Shown: one piece after another, positions 6,763 through 8,782 of the stretch
How the letters are laid out: every line of letters starts with the position of its first letter
Numbering within the stretch: position 1 is the stretch's first letter
DNA from: an uncultured Collinsella sp.
GTDB taxonomy: Bacteria; Actinomycetota; Coriobacteriia; Coriobacteriales; Coriobacteriaceae
NCBI GenBank assembly: GCA_958447915.1
Contig: CAUDCB010000076.1
Span: forward strand, 1-8,782
Direction of reading: 5' to 3'
DNA: 8,782 nucleotides
The notes under the pieces: generated by a model
What the model was told of the DNA's origin: nothing
The model's database searches: none
The model's input: only the letters and a program-made list of their open reading frames with translations
Program-made: the position numbers and the translations under genes

Positions 6763-7186
6763 ATGCCCGAAAAAAAGCTGACCGACGAGCTGCTCGATGA
6801 GCTCCTCGACGCGCCAAACATCGATGGCTATATCAAACCAACACGACTTTGCCGCCCCGTCGCTTTCGGACTACCTTAAGCAGCTGCTGCAGGAAAAGGG
6901 CTTAGAGCGCTCACGCGTGGTGCGCATGGCCGACCTTAATGAGACCTTTGGTTATCAGATTTTTACCGGTGCGCGCCACCCAAGCCGTAATAAGGTGCTG
7001 CAGATTGCCTTTGCGATGGCGTTGACGCTCAAGGAGACCAACCGCGCTCTGACAGCTGCCGGGGTAAGCGTCCTCAACTGTAAGGACCGTCGCGATGCGA
7101 TTGTCATCTTTTGTATCGATCGCGGCTGCAGCCTGCAAAAGGTCAACGAGGAACTGTATCGATTTGGCGAGGAGACGGTGAGTTAG
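6763..7186 (+). pseudogene. HTH (XRE-like) small protein, broken by a one-base frameshift
   Basis: The gene starts at ATG 6763 behind a strong site (GGAGGTG, about seven bases away) and encodes MPEKKLTDELLDELLDAPNI, continuing to residue 25. It then loses frame and hits a stop at 6877. Frame +1 continues at once with QHDFAAPSLSDYLKQLLQEK and on to a normal end at 7186. Removing one C at 6838/6839 (AAACCAACAC to AAACAACAC) would restore a single 140-residue protein. The core LNETFGYQIFTGARHPSRNK followed by VLQIAFAM looks like a helix-turn-helix fold. As I recall, similar small proteins are often found beside Ser/Thr kinase genes, as here. Internal starts at 6797 or 6824 have no ribosome site, so a shortened product would be poorly made. 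A sequencing or assembly error is possible, because both halves otherwise look intact. The gene may act as a regulator or kinase partner, but its function is not established. Confidence 0.72.
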
Positions 7187-7233
7187 CGGCCGATGGCTGA
7201 GTTGGCTGTTGCCGAAACAACTATGCGAACGAA

Positions 7234-7267
7234 CAGGGCGTGGATGCCATGGGGTGTCCGCGCCCTG
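7234..7267 (+). other. GC-rich hairpin just upstream of the kinase gene
   Basis: CAGGGCGTGGA (7234-7244) pairs with TCCGCGCCCTG (7257-7267), giving an 11-bp stem with one G-U pair and a 12-base loop. No U tract follows, so it is not a classic terminator. It ends four bases before a TATGAT box and 16 bases before the favoured kinase ATG, so in a transcript from upstream it would sit over the start region. It could limit read-through or translation. Confidence 0.45.
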
Positions 7268-7283
7268 CGCTATGATGGACGCC

Positions 7284-8699
7284 ATGGATACTCAGAACCC
7301 AACATATTCCGATGATGAGTTAACCGCCGCGCTCGCCGGGCACCTGGCGTCGCTCGAGCGTGATGATAGTTATCGCGTAGAGCGCGTGCTCAAGCGCTCC
7401 GATGTCGAGACAACCGAGCTTGTGTACTTTGAGGGTTCTGGCGGCGGTTCGCTTGGCCCCTTTGTCCGTAAGCGCATCGATGCTTCGGCGCAAATTGGCG
7501 GGGCCTATGAGCGCCTGTTTGCGGCTCAGCAGGCCGGACGCCGTTTTGAACACTTACCCCGGATCGTCGACTGCCGCCGCGCGGGCGAGGAGCTCGATGT
7601 GGTGATGGAATATGTCGAAGGCGAGACGCTCGAAGCGCTCGTGGGGCGCCTGGGCGCGACGCCCGATTATGCTTGCGAGCTGTTTGGCGCCCTTTGCGAT
7701 GCGGCCGCCGAGCTCCATGCCGGCTTTGCGTCGGCGGGGGAGATGGCTGCGCCGGTGATTCACCGCGATCTGAAGCCCTCGAATATCATCGTGTCGGGTG
7801 CGAACTATGCGCCCGATGCCGGCATGACCTTCTCCTCGCTGGTGATTATTGATTTGGGGATCGCACGTGTCTGGCGTGACGGTGCCGATGCCGATACCGT
7901 TAAGTTTGGCACGCGTTCCTATGCGCCGCCCGAACAGTACGGTTTTGGGCAGACGAGCGTGCGTAGCGATATTTATGCGTTCGGCGCGCTGCTGTTCTTT
8001 TGCCTAACGGGGGCTGATCCCAAACCCGGGCGTGACATGCGCGAGCAATGCGAGGCGCATGGCATTCCCGTCCCGCTGACGGATGTGATTTGCATGGCGA
8101 TGGCGCTCGATCCCGCCAAACGTTTTGCAAGTGCAAAGGCGTTGGGCAATGCTGCGCGCACGGCGTACGGCTTGTGCGCCCCTGCGTCGTCGCTTACAAC
8201 GGCTCCTGCCGCCGCCGTGTCCCGGACCGCGGTGCCGCAAGCGCATCGGGTGCAGCAACCGGTTACCCCTGCGCTTTCACCTTCTACAAGTCAGCATTCG
8301 ACCATCTCGTCCTCGGCGTCCGAGCCCTTGGCGTCCAAGTGCGCAAGCCTGCTCTCGCATATTCCCGAGCCTGTGGGGCGCATATGGAATGGATGCGTTT
8401 ATGCGATGACGTTGCTGTTCCTGATGGGAAGCCATTTTGCTGTGTTTCAGCCGACAGGCGAAAACCGCAACTATCCAACGTGGTTTTTGGCGCTTGAGTA
8501 TTTCTTTATGGTCGATGGCTTGGTGCTGCTTATTACGTTTGGTATGCTCGACCGCCGCAGGCTTCGGCGTCGCTTTCCCGTGCTCGATCGGTATCGGGGA
8601 GGCGCCTTTGTCGAACTATGGTTCAAAGCGCTCGGGTTTATGTTTGCCGTTATGTGCGTTGTTGTCGTTATCGGCAACGCGACGGGCGTCGTCTCCTAG
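7284..8699 (+). CDS. Serine/threonine protein kinase-like protein with three C-terminal membrane segments
   Basis: This 471-residue protein, counted from ATG 7284, has a Hanks-type kinase domain at about 30-300. The probable ATP lysine is in FVRKRI (K63), the hinge is VVMEYVEGETLEALV, the catalytic loop is HRDLKPSN at 160-167, and the metal-binding motif is DLG rather than DFG at 190-192. The activation segment runs through GTRSYAPPEQYG near 209-220 and SDIYAFGALLF near 228. The usual glycine loop GxGxxG is not evident, so ATP binding may be altered. A Pro/Ser/Thr/Ala-rich linker (about 300-350) leads to three hydrophobic helices at about 371-388, 400-421 and 447-467, placing the kinase in the cytoplasm at the membrane. 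ATGs at 7272, 7275 and 7284 are all possible and none has a good ribosome site. A TATGAT box at 7271-7276 would start RNA at about 7283-7284, suggesting a leaderless message. It follows the frameshifted HTH gene. Confidence 0.85.
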   Translation: MDTQNPTYSDDELTAALAGHLASLERDDSYRVERVLKRSDVETTELVYFEGSGGGSLGPFVRKRIDASAQIGGAYERLFAAQQAGRRFEHLPRIVDCRRAGEELDVVMEYVEGETLEALVGRLGATPDYACELFGALCDAAAELHAGFASAGEMAAPVIHRDLKPSNIIVSGANYAPDAGMTFSSLVIIDLGIARVWRDGADADTVKFGTRSYAPPEQYGFGQTSVRSDIYAFGALLFFCLTGADPKPGRDMREQCEAHGIPVPLTDVICMAMALDPAKRFASAKALGNAARTAYGLCAPASSLTTAPAAAVSRTAVPQAHRVQQPVTPALSPSTSQHSTISSSASEPLASKCASLLSHIPEPVGRIWNGCVYAMTLLFLMGSHFAVFQPTGENRNYPTWFLALEYFFMVDGLVLLITFGMLDRRRLRRRFPVLDRYRGGAFVELWFKALGFMFAVMCVVVVIGNATGVVS

Positions 8700-8706
8700 A
8701 TATACG

Positions 8707-8732
8707 AAAAAGGGCCCCGTTTGGGACCCTTT
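8707..8732. terminator. Convergent intrinsic terminator after the kinase gene
   Basis: AAAGGGCCC and GGG-A-CCCTTT form a stem with a CGTTT loop and one bulged A. Read on the minus strand, the stem ends in TTTTT (8711-8707), a good U tract. Read on the plus strand, the T run is short and part of the stem. It lies 8 bp after the kinase stop and 19 bp past the stop of the minus-strand gene at the right edge, so it can serve both. Confidence 0.75.
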
Positions 8733-8751
8733 GCAGTTGAGGCTTGCGAGC

Positions 8752-8782
8752 CTAAATGCGGTTCATCTGAGAAGCAACCTTG
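8752..8782 (-). CDS. C-terminal end of a minus-strand gene (partial, unidentified)
   Basis: Reading leftward from the window edge, one frame gives KVASQMNRI and then TAG at 8754-8752. Nine residues are too few to identify the gene. The call rests mainly on the intrinsic terminator that follows the stop on the same strand at the expected distance. A small GC-rich inverted repeat (AGGCT-TGCG-AGCCT, 8740-8753) overlaps the stop region. Confidence 0.4.
   Translation of the reverse strand, partial: KVASQMNRI

Noticed and set aside
1..8782. CRISPR array, insertion sequence, tRNA or rRNA gene
   Set aside because: No regularly spaced repeats, transposase motifs, terminal inverted repeats with target duplications, or tRNA/rRNA-like segments were seen by eye.

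Overview
The window looks like chromosome from a GC-rich Gram-positive anaerobe, most likely a gut Coriobacteriia member of Collinsella type. This rests on GC-rich third codon positions, strong AAAGGAG-like ribosome binding sites, and a gene set of anaerobic flavo-iron-sulfur enoate reductase, aconitase X and membrane-tethered kinase. No sequence search was run, so the taxonomy is inference.

Left two thirds (1-6062, all minus strand). Five genes read leftward in the order flavin/Fe-S/FAD enoate-reductase-like enzyme (6062-3741), aconitase X large subunit (3719-2442), aconitase X small swivel subunit (2427-1984), M20 metallopeptidase (1873-452), and an MFS transporter that runs off the left edge (398-1). 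The first three are tightly spaced (21 and 14 bp) behind one plausible sigma70 promoter. The peptidase follows after 110 bp, and the transporter follows a weak terminator-like hairpin. Read as a pathway: a transporter imports a substrate, the M20 enzyme cleaves an amide or peptide, aconitase X dehydrates a hydroxy acid, and the flavoenzyme reduces the resulting double bond. The substrate is not evident. This cluster is the best candidate for an undescribed catabolic system.

Divergent intergenic region (6063-6286). It holds the minus-strand promoter, an inverted repeat flanking that promoter's -10, and a separate perfect 8-bp inverted repeat that could be an operator.

Right third (6287-8699, plus strand). 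It encodes a small membrane-anchored FxLYD-domain protein, a small helix-turn-helix-like protein broken by a single-base frameshift near 6838, and a Ser/Thr-kinase-like protein with three C-terminal membrane segments. A GC-rich hairpin and a TATGAT box sit just before the kinase start, raising the possibility of a leaderless transcript. A convergent terminator at about 8707-8732 separates the kinase from the last codons of another minus-strand gene at the right edge.
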